From contig JANQFQ010000107.1 in NCBI GenBank assembly GCA_028277765.1, positions 1-33,068 of the forward strand: DNA of 33,068 bases. Reading direction: 5' to 3'. This document shows, piece by piece, positions 25,706 to 31,537 of this stretch (within the stretch, counting starts at the first letter, position 1; each line of letters begins with the position of its first letter). The DNA comes from Desulfobacterales bacterium. GTDB lineage: Bacteria; Desulfobacterota; Desulfobacteria; Desulfobacterales; SURF-7. The position numbers and the translations under genes were made by a program. The notes under the pieces are model-generated. The model was not told the origin of the DNA. It did not search any database and saw only the letters and a program-made list of their open reading frames with translations.

Positions 25706-25936
25706 ATGAAGGATATGATCACATACATCGCAAAAGCTTTGGTTGATAATCCGGACGCAGTATCGGTAGCTGAAATTGAAGGAAATCAGACTTCTGTATT
25801 GGAACTCAAGGTGGCAAAAGAGGATTTAGGTAAAGTTATCGGCAAACAGGGGAGGACAGCCCGGGCCATGAGAACCATACTCAGTGCAGCTTCAGCAAAG
25901 CTGAAGAAGCGGACGGTTCTTGAAATAATCGAGTGA
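25706..25936 (+). CDS. khpA: KH-domain RNA-binding protein KhpA
   Basis: The 76-residue product is a single KH domain with [14 protein letters not shown] (residues 42-55), the GxxG loop being GKQG. KhpA-type proteins bind RNA, often together with KhpB/Jag, and affect cell length and small-RNA stability in Gram-positives; the role here is not known. AAAGGAGA precedes the ATG. It lies between rpsP and rimM, the usual position. Confidence 0.94.
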   Translation: MKDMITYIAKALVDNPDAVSVAEIEGNQTSVLELKVAKEDLGKVIGKQGRTARAMRTILSAASAKLKKRTVLEIIE

Positions 25937-25940
25937 GCTA

Positions 25941-26456
25941 ATGGAGAGAGACGGTTTCCTTCCCATTGGCAAAATCGTTGGGGTCCATGGTGTAAAAGGT
26001 AACCTGAAAATTAAGTCCTATACTGAATCTCTTTCCGCATTTGAACCCGGAAGCCGTATTTTAGTTGAAAACAGACGGGGAACAGGAAAACATTACACAA
26101 TAAACTGGGTAAAACCCCACCAGCAGAAAATTCTTCTTGCATTAGAAGAGATAAATGACCGTGATCAGGCTGAAAACCTGACAGGATCTGAACTCTATCT
26201 TGACAAAAAACTCCTTCCAGAGCCCGAAGACGGGTCTTTTTACTGGTTTCAACTTATAGGTAGTGACGTTTTTTCATTAGATGGAACCCTCCTTGGCAGT
26301 GTTGAATCAATAATTCCCACCGGCAGCAATGACGTTTATGTGGTTAAAAACAAGCAGACTGACAAAGAGATACTCATACCCGCCATTAAGTCGGTAGTGA
26401 TGGAAATAGATGTTGAAAACAGAAAGATGATAGTTGATTTGCCGGAAGGGCTTTAA
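25941..26456 (+). CDS. rimM: 16S rRNA processing protein RimM
   Basis: The 171-residue product has the RimM N-terminal beta-barrel (LPIGKIVGVHGVKGNLKIKS) and C-terminal PRC-barrel (YWFQLIGSDVF; SNDVYVVKN; LIPAIKSVVMEIDVENRKM). RimM binds S19 and assists 30S head maturation. It starts 4 nt after khpA. The normally adjacent trmD is separated here by 633 nt of repeats. Confidence 0.96.
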   Translation: MERDGFLPIGKIVGVHGVKGNLKIKSYTESLSAFEPGSRILVENRRGTGKHYTINWVKPHQQKILLALEEINDRDQAENLTGSELYLDKKLLPEPEDGSFYWFQLIGSDVFSLDGTLLGSVESIIPTGSNDVYVVKNKQTDKEILIPAIKSVVMEIDVENRKMIVDLPEGL

Positions 26457-26459
26457 AAA

Positions 26460-26581
26460 TAAAGTGCCTAGAGTGCCTAAAGTGCGCTAAAGTGCCTAAA
26501 GTTGATGTATCGCTTCGCTCTGCCATATTAAAAAAATCGTGGTCAGCGACCAAAGGGAGCGGTGGTCGTGATCGTGATCGG
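26460..26581 (+). repeat. Family-A repeat, copy 3
   Basis: Several stuttered AGTGCCTAAAGTGCGCTAAA units followed by GTATCGCTTCGCTCTGCCAT, an A run, and CGTGGTC/GGTGGTCGTGATCG. It starts just after the rimM stop. Confidence 0.8.
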
Positions 26582-26678
26582 ATTTTTAAAAATAGTGTAT
26601 GGTGTAGAAGGGGCAGGGTTTCCCAGCCCGATAGCATTTATCTTGTTTCTAGTCTCCAGTTTCCAGTATCTAGAAATA

Positions 26679-26759
26679 AAGTGCCTAAAATGCGCTAAAG
26701 TGCCTAAAGTTGTGGTATCGCTTTGCTCTGTCATTTTTAAAATCGTGGTCAGCGTTAAA
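26679..26759 (+). repeat. Family-A repeat, copy 4
   Basis: AAAGTGCCTAAAATGCGCTA, then the TGCCTAAAGTTGTGGTATCG core and TCGTGGTCAGCG. It resembles copy 3, so the two may be a local duplication. Confidence 0.8.
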
Positions 26760-26938
26760 GGCCGTGATCAGTATTCAGTAATCAGTTTCCAGTATCTGGT
26801 CTCCAGTTTCTAGTTTCTAGAACGTAGTAGGTTGGATAGATCCGAAATATTTTAGTTGGGTTGAAAAACGCAACCTACGATTTTCGGTGTTTATTGAATA
26901 TGGGTGTTGAACAGTCGAAGCTCAACATGACACAAATC

Positions 26939-27066
26939 TCCCCCAGCCCCTCTTTGCTAAAGAGGGGAGAACAAATCTTCCCTCTTTTTCAAAGGGGGAT
27001 CGAGGGGCGAGATGGTTTTTATCATTATAAAGGTTCCCCCCTTTTTTAAAGGGGGGTTAGGGGGGA
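26939..27066. repeat. C-rich/G-rich inverted repeat block
   Basis: Four short C- or G-rich arms: CCCCCAGCCCCTCTTTG (26941-26957), CTAAAGAGGGGAGAAC, AAAGGGGGATCGAGGGGC (26993-27010), and CCCCCCTTTTTTAAAGGGGG (27037-27056) followed by GTTAGGGGGGA. They can pair with one another in several ways. Similar blocks are known as dispersed repeats in other bacteria. It ends 23 bases before the trmD start. Confidence 0.75.
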
Positions 27067-27089
27067 TTGTAAGATAGCAAAAAAATAAG

Positions 27090-27842
27090 ATGAATTTCAC
27101 CGTACTCACCATATTCCCAGAACTGATCCAGCCGTTTTTTTTTCACGGCATTATCGGAAAAGCTATAGAAAACAGCATCCTTTCAGCTTCTACCATGGAT
27201 ATCAGGGATTTTGCCAAAGGGAAGCACAGGGTTACGGATGACAGGCCGTACGGTGGTGGGTGTGGCATGGTAATGAAGCCTGAGCCGCTTGCTGGTGCGA
27301 TTAGGGCAGCAAAGGAGAAAACGCCCCAGTCGTCTGTGATACATCTGACACCCCAGGGGCGGCCCTTCAGCCAGAAAGTGGCCCGTGAACTTGCGGTGCT
27401 CGACGGAATGATACTTGTCTGCGGCCGGTATGAAGGTGTGGATGAACGGGTATGTCAGGGTCTTATTGATGATGAAATATCCATCGGTGATTATGTGCTT
27501 ACAGGCGGTGAACTCGCCGCCCTGGTGGTTATTGAAGCTGTGGCGCGGCTTGTCCCCGGTGCCTTGGGCGGGGATCAATCAGCTGAAAAGGACACGTTTG
27601 AAGATGGCCTTATTGAGCACGCCCATTATACAAGGCCGGATGAGTTTGAAGGCGATAAAGTTCCCGGCGTTCTCCTGTCCGGCAATCACGCTGAAATAGA
27701 AAAGTGGCGGCTTGAATCATCGCTTAAGCGGACGTTCCTGAAAAGACCGGATCTGTTTAAGGAGAAAAAGCTAAGTAAACAAGAGAAAGAGATATTGGAG
27801 AAATGGCGGGAGCAGATCAGGCAGATAATAGAAAGAGGTTAG
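27090..27842 (+). CDS. trmD: tRNA (guanine-37-N1)-methyltransferase
   Basis: The 250-residue product has TrmD motifs: FTVLTIFPELIQ, DDRPYGGGCGMVMKPEP (residues 50-66), CGRYEGVDERV (111-121) and SIGDYVLTGGE (131-141), the last lining the trefoil-knot SAM site. It methylates G37 of tRNAs reading CNN codons to prevent +1 frameshifts. The ATG at 27090 has no strong ribosome binding site; the preceding bases belong to a repeat block, so native upstream signals may have been altered. Confidence 0.96.
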   Translation: MNFTVLTIFPELIQPFFFHGIIGKAIENSILSASTMDIRDFAKGKHRVTDDRPYGGGCGMVMKPEPLAGAIRAAKEKTPQSSVIHLTPQGRPFSQKVARELAVLDGMILVCGRYEGVDERVCQGLIDDEISIGDYVLTGGELAALVVIEAVARLVPGALGGDQSAEKDTFEDGLIEHAHYTRPDEFEGDKVPGVLLSGNHAEIEKWRLESSLKRTFLKRPDLFKEKKLSKQEKEILEKWREQIRQIIERG

Positions 27843-27843
27843 T

Positions 27844-27931
27844 ATAAAGTGCCTAAAGTTACAAGTTGCAAGTGCCTTAAGTTGTGGTATCGCTTCGCTC
27901 TGTCAGTTTTTAAGAAACCGTGGTCGTGATC
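27844..27931 (+). repeat. Family-A repeat, copy 5
   Basis: TAAAGTGCCTAAAGTTACAA, a second AAGTGCCTTAAGTTGTGGTA, then CGCTTCGCTCTGTCAG and CCGTGGTCGTGATCG. Confidence 0.8.
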
Positions 27932-28104
27932 GAAAATTGTGGGCACAGCCACCCTACATTGTACTTTGTCAGTCACGCTATCAGCGTGATCGTGATCGGA
28001 TTAGAAGCAGTTATCAGTGAACAGTAATCAGTTATTAGGAAATAGCGTAGGGGTGGGTTCATAACCCGCCTAACCGTGGAGATAGCAGGATAGGGTGTAT
28101 GGGT

Positions 28105-28231
28105 GGATTTACCCGCTGGAGGCTTAAGTCTTTTTGTTTTTCGTTCTATTTACGAAAATCAAAAAAATCTTTTTCCTTCGTGCTCTTCGTGTGCTTCGTG
28201 GTAAAAAAAAATATTTAGGATATATCCGCGA
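28105..28231 (+). repeat. About 125-bp direct repeat, copy 1 (before RNA methyltransferase gene)
   Basis: Closely matches 30086-30208. It contains a TTTTTCGT/ACGAAAA hairpin near 28130-28167, then CCTTCGTGCTCTTCGTGTGC and GGATATATCCGCGA. The RNA methyltransferase start follows 25 nt later. Confidence 0.85.
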
Positions 28232-28255
28232 AATTCCGTGTGCTATAAAAAAATT

Positions 28256-28816
28256 ATGAACAAATTATATATCGCATTACTTCACTACCCGGTGGTCAAC
28301 AAGACAGGGGAGACCATTGCATCGGCAGTTACAAATCTTGACCTCCATGATATTGCAAGGGCGGCCAGGACTTATGGTGTCTGCGCTTATTATGTGGTTA
28401 CCCCGCTTGAAGACCAGAAGGTGCTTGTTAAAAAGATTGTGTCACACTGGGAGGAGGGTTTTGGCGCGGCATACAATCCCGCCCGGAAAGAGGCCCTTGG
28501 GACAATCCATATATACGATACCCTGGAAGCAGTTGTTGATCATATCACCGGCATTGAGAATGAAGCTCCAAAGACCGTGGCCACAAGCGCGAACCTTTTG
28601 TCCGGGAGCATCAGCTATGAACAGATGCGTGAAAAACTGAAATCCGGCAAGCCGTATCTCCTTCTTTTTGGTACAGCCTGGGGCTTTCCAGAAGACTTTT
28701 TGGCAAGGGCTGATGATATATTAGCGCCAATAAAGGGGTGTACGGATTATAATCACCTTTCTGTCCGTTCAGCAGCATCGATCATCCTGGACCGTCTGAC
28801 AAGCGAATATTCTTGA
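28256..28816 (+). CDS. SAM-dependent RNA methyltransferase (PF09936-like)
   Basis: From ATG 28256 the product is 186 residues (MNKLYIALLHYPVVNKTGE). It resembles the small SPOUT-like family placed in PF09936, typically encoded between trmD and rplS in Desulfobacterota. Visible conserved blocks are LHYPV, ATSANLLSG, LLLFGTAWGFPEDFL and the C-terminal DYNHLSVRSAASIILDRL, similar to SPOUT knot segments. The RNA target is unknown. A GTG six codons upstream (28238) is in a repeat and lacks a ribosome binding site, so I use the ATG. Confidence 0.82.
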   Translation: MNKLYIALLHYPVVNKTGETIASAVTNLDLHDIARAARTYGVCAYYVVTPLEDQKVLVKKIVSHWEEGFGAAYNPARKEALGTIHIYDTLEAVVDHITGIENEAPKTVATSANLLSGSISYEQMREKLKSGKPYLLLFGTAWGFPEDFLARADDILAPIKGCTDYNHLSVRSAASIILDRLTSEYS

Positions 28817-28841
28817 CAAACATCTCATCCAGGGTTATTAG
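28813..28841 (+). promoter_or_regulatory. Sigma70-type promoter for rplS
   Basis: -35 TTGACA (28813-28818), a 17 bp spacer and -10 TATTAG (28836-28841). The -35 includes the TGA stop of the preceding gene. The leader then holds a small CTCCT/AGGAG hairpin (28856-28875), of unknown relevance. Confidence 0.6.
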
Positions 28842-28914
28842 TTAAAGTCTTTGTTCTCCTATGCCTGTTCAGGAGCGGCAAGGACAAATAAGTGAATGAT
28901 TTTTGGAGTTAGTT

Positions 28915-29262
28915 ATGGAAATTATTGAGCAAATAGAAAAAGAGCAGATGCGTCTTGACCTGCCGGATTTTGATCCAGGTGATACGGTAAAAGTCCATGT
29001 CAAGATAAGGGAAGGCGAAAAAGAACGTATTCAGGTTTATCAGGGAGTTGTGATAAGCAAACGGAACGGAACAACAAACGCGTCATTTACTGTCAGGAAG
29101 ATTTCATATGGTATCGGTGTGGAGAGAATTTTTCCCCTTCATTCCCCTACTATTGATAAAATTGAAGTGGTAAGCAAGGGACGTGTCCGACGGGCAAAAA
29201 TTTATTACCTGAGAAAACTGATGGGCAAGGCTGCCAGAATTAAAGAAAAACGCTTTAAATAA
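28915..29262 (+). CDS. rplS: 50S ribosomal protein L19
   Basis: From ATG 28915 the product is 115 residues, the typical L19 length. Motifs are [59 protein letters not shown] and the C-terminal [24 protein letters not shown] at 28903 is in frame but GGAG at 28905-28908, 6 nt before the ATG, decides the start. L19 sits at an intersubunit bridge. It probably has its own promoter at 28813. Confidence 0.97.
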   Translation: MEIIEQIEKEQMRLDLPDFDPGDTVKVHVKIREGEKERIQVYQGVVISKRNGTTNASFTVRKISYGIGVERIFPLHSPTIDKIEVVSKGRVRRAKIYYLRKLMGKAARIKEKRFK

Positions 29263-29312
29263 GCCCTATTTTTTATGCAACGTAAGGGTAAAGTTCTGAG
29301 ACTGGACACAGG

Positions 29313-29909
29313 ATGTGGGAATTTGAGAATAAGGCCAGGGAAAAAGGCTTTTCCATAATAGCTGGTATTGATGAGGCCGGCAGGGGACCCCTTGCTGGCC
29401 CTGTTGTTTCTGCATCAGTAATCCTTCCTGAAGATTTTACAAACACAGACATAAAAGATTCCAAAAAACTGACTGAGAAAAAAAGGGAAACCCTTTTCAA
29501 TATTATTGTCAGCCAATCTGTATCCACAGGCATAGGGATCGTCGGTCATGAAGAGATTGATCAGATCAATATCCTGCAGGCGTCTCTCCTGTCCATGGCA
29601 AAAGCAGTTAAAGATCTTGATTGTTCCCCGGATTACCTGCTCATAGACGGTAAATTTACCATAACATCCAACTTTCCTCAAAAAGCGATCATCAAGGGTG
29701 ATTCCTTAAGCATATCTATTGCCGCAGCATCCATTGTCGCGAAAGTTACAAGGGATAGGATAATGAAGAAATATCACGAGGAATATCCCCAGTATGGTTT
29801 TTCAAAGCACAAGGGATACCCCACAAAAGCCCATAAAGAGGCTGTTAAAGAATTCGGCCCCTGTCCTATTCATCGGCGGACGTTCAAGGGCGTGAAGGAG
29901 TATGTATAA
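29313..29909 (+). CDS. rnhB: Ribonuclease HII
   Basis: The 198-residue product carries GIDEAGRGPLAGPVV (catalytic Asp20, Glu21), LLIDGKF (Asp112), IIKGDSLSISIAAASIVAKV and the C-terminal YGFSKHKGYPTKAH. It removes RNA from RNA-DNA hybrids and misincorporated ribonucleotides. It follows rplS after 50 nt, the standard rplS-rnhB-yraN order. The ribosome binding site is weak. Confidence 0.95.
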   Translation: MWEFENKAREKGFSIIAGIDEAGRGPLAGPVVSASVILPEDFTNTDIKDSKKLTEKKRETLFNIIVSQSVSTGIGIVGHEEIDQINILQASLLSMAKAVKDLDCSPDYLLIDGKFTITSNFPQKAIIKGDSLSISIAAASIVAKVTRDRIMKKYHEEYPQYGFSKHKGYPTKAHKEAVKEFGPCPIHRRTFKGVKEYV

Positions 29910-29939
29910 ATAAGTGCCTAAAACTAAAAGTGCCTAAAG

Positions 29940-30000
29940 TTATAAAGCTGAGTTGAATAGTGTCGTTTACTATTCATACGAAACTTATGCCTTTGTGGTA
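29940..30000 (+). repeat. Two-hairpin repeat, copy 3 (rnhB-yraN)
   Basis: TTATAAAGCTGAGTTGAAT start, a perfect 8-bp stem TGAATAGT 29954-29961 with ACTATTCA 29969-29976, then ACGAAACTTATGCCTTTGTG. It is nested between AGTGCCTAAA units of family A. Confidence 0.85.
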
Positions 30001-30066
30001 AAAGTGCCTAAAGTTGTGGTATCGCTTCGCTCTGTTATTTTTAAAAAATCGTGGTCGTGATCGGGT
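30000..30066 (+). repeat. Family-A repeat, copy 6
   Basis: AAAAGTGCCTAAAGTTGTGG, then TATCGCTTCGCTCTGTTATT, an A run and CGTGGTCGTGATCGGG. Close to copy 1 and directly downstream of two-hairpin copy 3. Confidence 0.85.
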
Positions 30067-30085
30067 TAGAAGGGTTACAGAGGCA

Positions 30086-30208
30086 GGATTTCCCTGTTGG
30101 AGGCTGAAAACTTTTTGTTTTTCGTTCTGTTTACGAAAATCAAAAAATATTATTCCTTCGTGTCCTTCGTGTGCTTCGTGGTAAAAATGTTTTAGGATAT
30201 ATCTGCGA
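30086..30208 (+). repeat. About 125-bp direct repeat, copy 2 (before yraN)
   Basis: Matches 28105-28231 with scattered changes. Its hairpin arms TTTTTGTTTTTCGT and ACGAAAATCAAAAA differ at one position, and CCTTCGTGTCCTTCGTGTGC and GGATATATCTGCGA follow. Confidence 0.85.
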
Positions 30209-30250
30209 GCTATAAATTTTACGTCTTAGCGCCTTTGCGTGAGGATTGAG

Positions 30251-30622
30251 ATGGCAAACAAACAGCAGCAGTTTGGGAAAGATAGCGAGGACCTTGCAAC
30301 AAAGCATCTTAAGAAGAGTGGGTATAAAATACTCCAAAGAAATTACCGGTGTGAACTGGGTGAGATCGATATCGTGGCAACGGAAAAGGGTACGATCGCT
30401 TTTGTTGAGGTCAAGGCAAGACAAACCGGATTCTTTGGTGACGCCAAAGCAGGTGTGACCCCAAAAAAACAGAAGAAGATTTCCATGGTCGCCCTTTATT
30501 ACCTGAAAGAAAACGGAAAGAGCGATGTAAATGCCAGGTTTGACGTGGTTGCCATTGACAATAGATGGGGGGAGATAGAAGTTGAGATAATAAAAAATGC
30601 GTTTGAGCTTAGTTATGGATAA
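30251..30622 (+). CDS. yraN: YraN-family endonuclease-like protein (UPF0102)
   Basis: From ATG 30251 the product is 123 residues. It has the UPF0102 nuclease-like core GEIDIVA (37-43) and FVEVKAR (51-57), the D-(E/Q)xK pattern of the Holliday-junction-resolvase-like fold, after GYKILQRNYRC. Biochemical function is not settled for most members. GAGG at 30241-30244, partly inside a repeat, is the likely ribosome binding site, so I reject the longer start at 30239. It completes the rplS-rnhB-yraN group. Confidence 0.93.
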   Translation: MANKQQQFGKDSEDLATKHLKKSGYKILQRNYRCELGEIDIVATEKGTIAFVEVKARQTGFFGDAKAGVTPKKQKKISMVALYYLKENGKSDVNARFDVVAIDNRWGEIEVEIIKNAFELSYG

Positions 30623-30627
30623 ACATA

Positions 30628-30714
30628 GTGCCTAAAGTGCCTTAAGTTACAAGTGCCTAAAGTTGTGGCATCGCTCCGCTTTGCCAGTTTTAAAAAAGCC
30701 GTGATCGTGGTCAG
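30628..30714 (+). repeat. Family-A repeat, copy 7
   Basis: Two AGTGCCTAAAGTGCC-like units then AAGTTGTGGCATCGCTCCGC and GCCGTGATCGTGGTCAG. Confidence 0.8.
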
Positions 30715-30758
30715 TCCGGATATTATCGGGGCGGTGGTCGTGGTCGTGATCGAAAAAT

Positions 30759-30775
30759 GGTGGGCACAGCCCACC
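30759..30775. repeat. GGTGGGC hairpin repeat
   Basis: Perfect 7-bp stem GGTGGGC/GCCCACC with ACA loop, followed by CTACAATGTACT. A shorter relative is at 27939-27965. Confidence 0.75.
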
Positions 30776-30810
30776 CTACAATGTACTTAAGTTAAACATA
30801 GTGCTTAAAG

Positions 30811-30877
30811 TTATAAAACTGAGTTAAATAGTGCCCCGCTTTAGCGGGATTCATATAAAACTTATGCCTTTGTGGTG
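30811..30877 (+). repeat. Two-hairpin repeat, copy 4 (yraN-rpsU)
   Basis: TTATAAAACTGAGTTAAATA, an inner CCCGC/GCGGG stem (30835-30839, 30844-30848) around TTTA, then CTTATGCCTTTGTGGTGC. The most diverged copy: the outer arms lose pairing and the linker reads ATAAAACTTATG in place of ACGAAACTTATG. Confidence 0.75.
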
Positions 30878-30995
30878 CAAGTGCCTTTCTTGTGTTATAA
30901 AAAAGTATTCGTGTTTATTCGTGTCATTCGTGGCTAAATGTCTGTGTTTGTCCGTGTGTGTTTGTGGTAATATTTGCAAAAATATCATTTTTTTC

Positions 30996-31024
30996 TTGCC
31001 AGACGACATGTTATACTATATAAA
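30996..31024 (+). promoter_or_regulatory. Sigma70-type promoter for rpsU
   Basis: -35 TTGCCA (30996-31001), a 17 bp spacer and -10 TATAAA (31019-31024), about 75 nt before the rpsU start. Confidence 0.55.
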
Positions 31025-31098
31025 TCTTAGGTTAATTTTGATGAATAAAATAACCATCTGAAATATAGAAAAAGATGGAAAGAAAGGGGCGATAGCGT

Positions 31099-31305
31099 TT
31101 GAAGGAAATTCAAGTCAGGGTTATTGATAATGATGTTGAAAGAGCAATGCGGATCCTTAAAAAGAAGATTCAGAATGATGGTCTTTTTAAGAGGCTTAAA
31201 TTAAAGAAAAATTATGAAAAGCCCAGTGAATACAGGCGCCGCAAGATGCGGGAAGCCTTAAGAAGAGAGAGAATCGCTGCTTCACGAAGCCGCAGAAGAC
31301 GATAA
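31099..31305 (+). CDS. rpsU: 30S ribosomal protein S21 (TTG start)
   Basis: The 68-residue product is full-length S21, with IQVRVIDNDVERAMRILKKK, RRLKLKKNYEKPSEYRR-like helix and an Arg-rich C-terminus ending RSRRRR. The start is TTG 31099, with AAAGGGG at 31083-31089 upstream; there is no in-frame ATG before residue 12. S21 helps base-pairing of mRNA with the anti-Shine-Dalgarno region. It appears monocistronic: own promoter upstream and a strong terminator downstream. Confidence 0.96.
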   Translation: MKEIQVRVIDNDVERAMRILKKKIQNDGLFKRLKLKKNYEKPSEYRRRKMREALRRERIAASRSRRRR

Positions 31306-31319
31306 AAAACATTAACTTT

Positions 31320-31360
31320 AAAAAGCCCGGCAGGATATATGGTTTACTGCCGGGCTTTTT
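31320..31360 (+). terminator. Terminator after rpsU
   Basis: Perfect 14-bp stem, AAAAAGCCCGGCAG 31320-31333 with CTGCCGGGCTTTTT 31347-31360, loop of 13 nt, ending in five T. The most convincing intrinsic terminator in the window. Confidence 0.92.
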
Positions 31361-31439
31361 CTTTGCTGCCTTATGGACAATTAACATGGATATACAGGAT
31401 AAGCAGGATTTAAATTTTTTTTTATCAGTGTTTTTAAAA

Positions 31440-31505
31440 CTTAGCGCTTTAGCGTCTTTGCGTGATGTTAATCTGTGAAAATCAGTTAAATCCGTGTCAA
31501 ATTAA
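31440..31505. repeat. ACGCAAAGACGC/CACGGATT-type repeat before folC (reverse)
   Basis: TTAGCGCTTTAGCGTCTTTG, then TTAATCTGTGAAAATCAGTT and AATCCGTGTC. It matches 18297-18370 in reverse complement. The rest of the 31361-31537 spacer holds nothing else recognisable. Confidence 0.7.
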
Positions 31506-31537
31506 GACGTTGCACCATACACCGTAGACCATATACT

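Larger units (their letters stand above)
26457..27089. other. Repeat-filled region between rimM and trmD
   Basis: I see no gene in these 633 bases. In order they hold family-A copy 3 (26460-26581), a tandem of CAGTTTCCAGTATCTAG-like words (26649-26673), family-A copy 4 (26679-26759), more CAGT words (26770-26819), a GTAGGTTG / CAACCTAC inverted pair (26826-26833 and 26871-26878), and C/G-rich blocks (26939-27066). No convincing promoter for trmD is visible. Confidence 0.85.
27843..28255. other. Repeat-filled region between trmD and the RNA methyltransferase gene
   Basis: No gene is seen. It carries family-A copy 5 (27844-27931), a GTGGGCACAGCCACC hairpin relative (27939-27953), CAGTTATCAGTGAACAGT words (28009-28039), and the first copy of a 125-bp repeat (28105-28231) with CTTCGTG-type words. 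Confidence 0.85.
29910..30250. other. Repeat-filled region between rnhB and yraN
   Basis: No gene is seen. It contains partial AGTGCCTAAA units (29913-29939), two-hairpin copy 3 (29940-30000), family-A copy 6 (30000-30066), the second copy of the 125-bp repeat (30086-30208), and a CTTAGCGCCTTTGCGTGA word (30226-30243) that reaches the yraN ribosome binding site. Confidence 0.85.
30623..31098. other. Repeat-filled region between yraN and rpsU
   Basis: No gene longer than a few codons is seen. It holds family-A copy 7 (30628-30714), GTGGTCGTGGTCGTGATC hexamers (30733-30751), a GGTGGGC/GCCCACC hairpin (30759-30775), two-hairpin copy 4 (30811-30877), degenerate TTCGTGTTTATTCGTGTC words (30908-30930), and the rpsU promoter (30996-31024). 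Confidence 0.85.

Noticed and set aside
26492..27049. Several short open frames in the rimM-trmD gap.
   Set aside because: They run through repeats, have low-complexity sequence and no ribosome binding sites or family resemblance.
31040..31060. Six-codon upstream frame (MNKITI) in the rpsU leader.
   Set aside because: It has no clear ribosome binding site and no stem-loop linking it to rpsU control.
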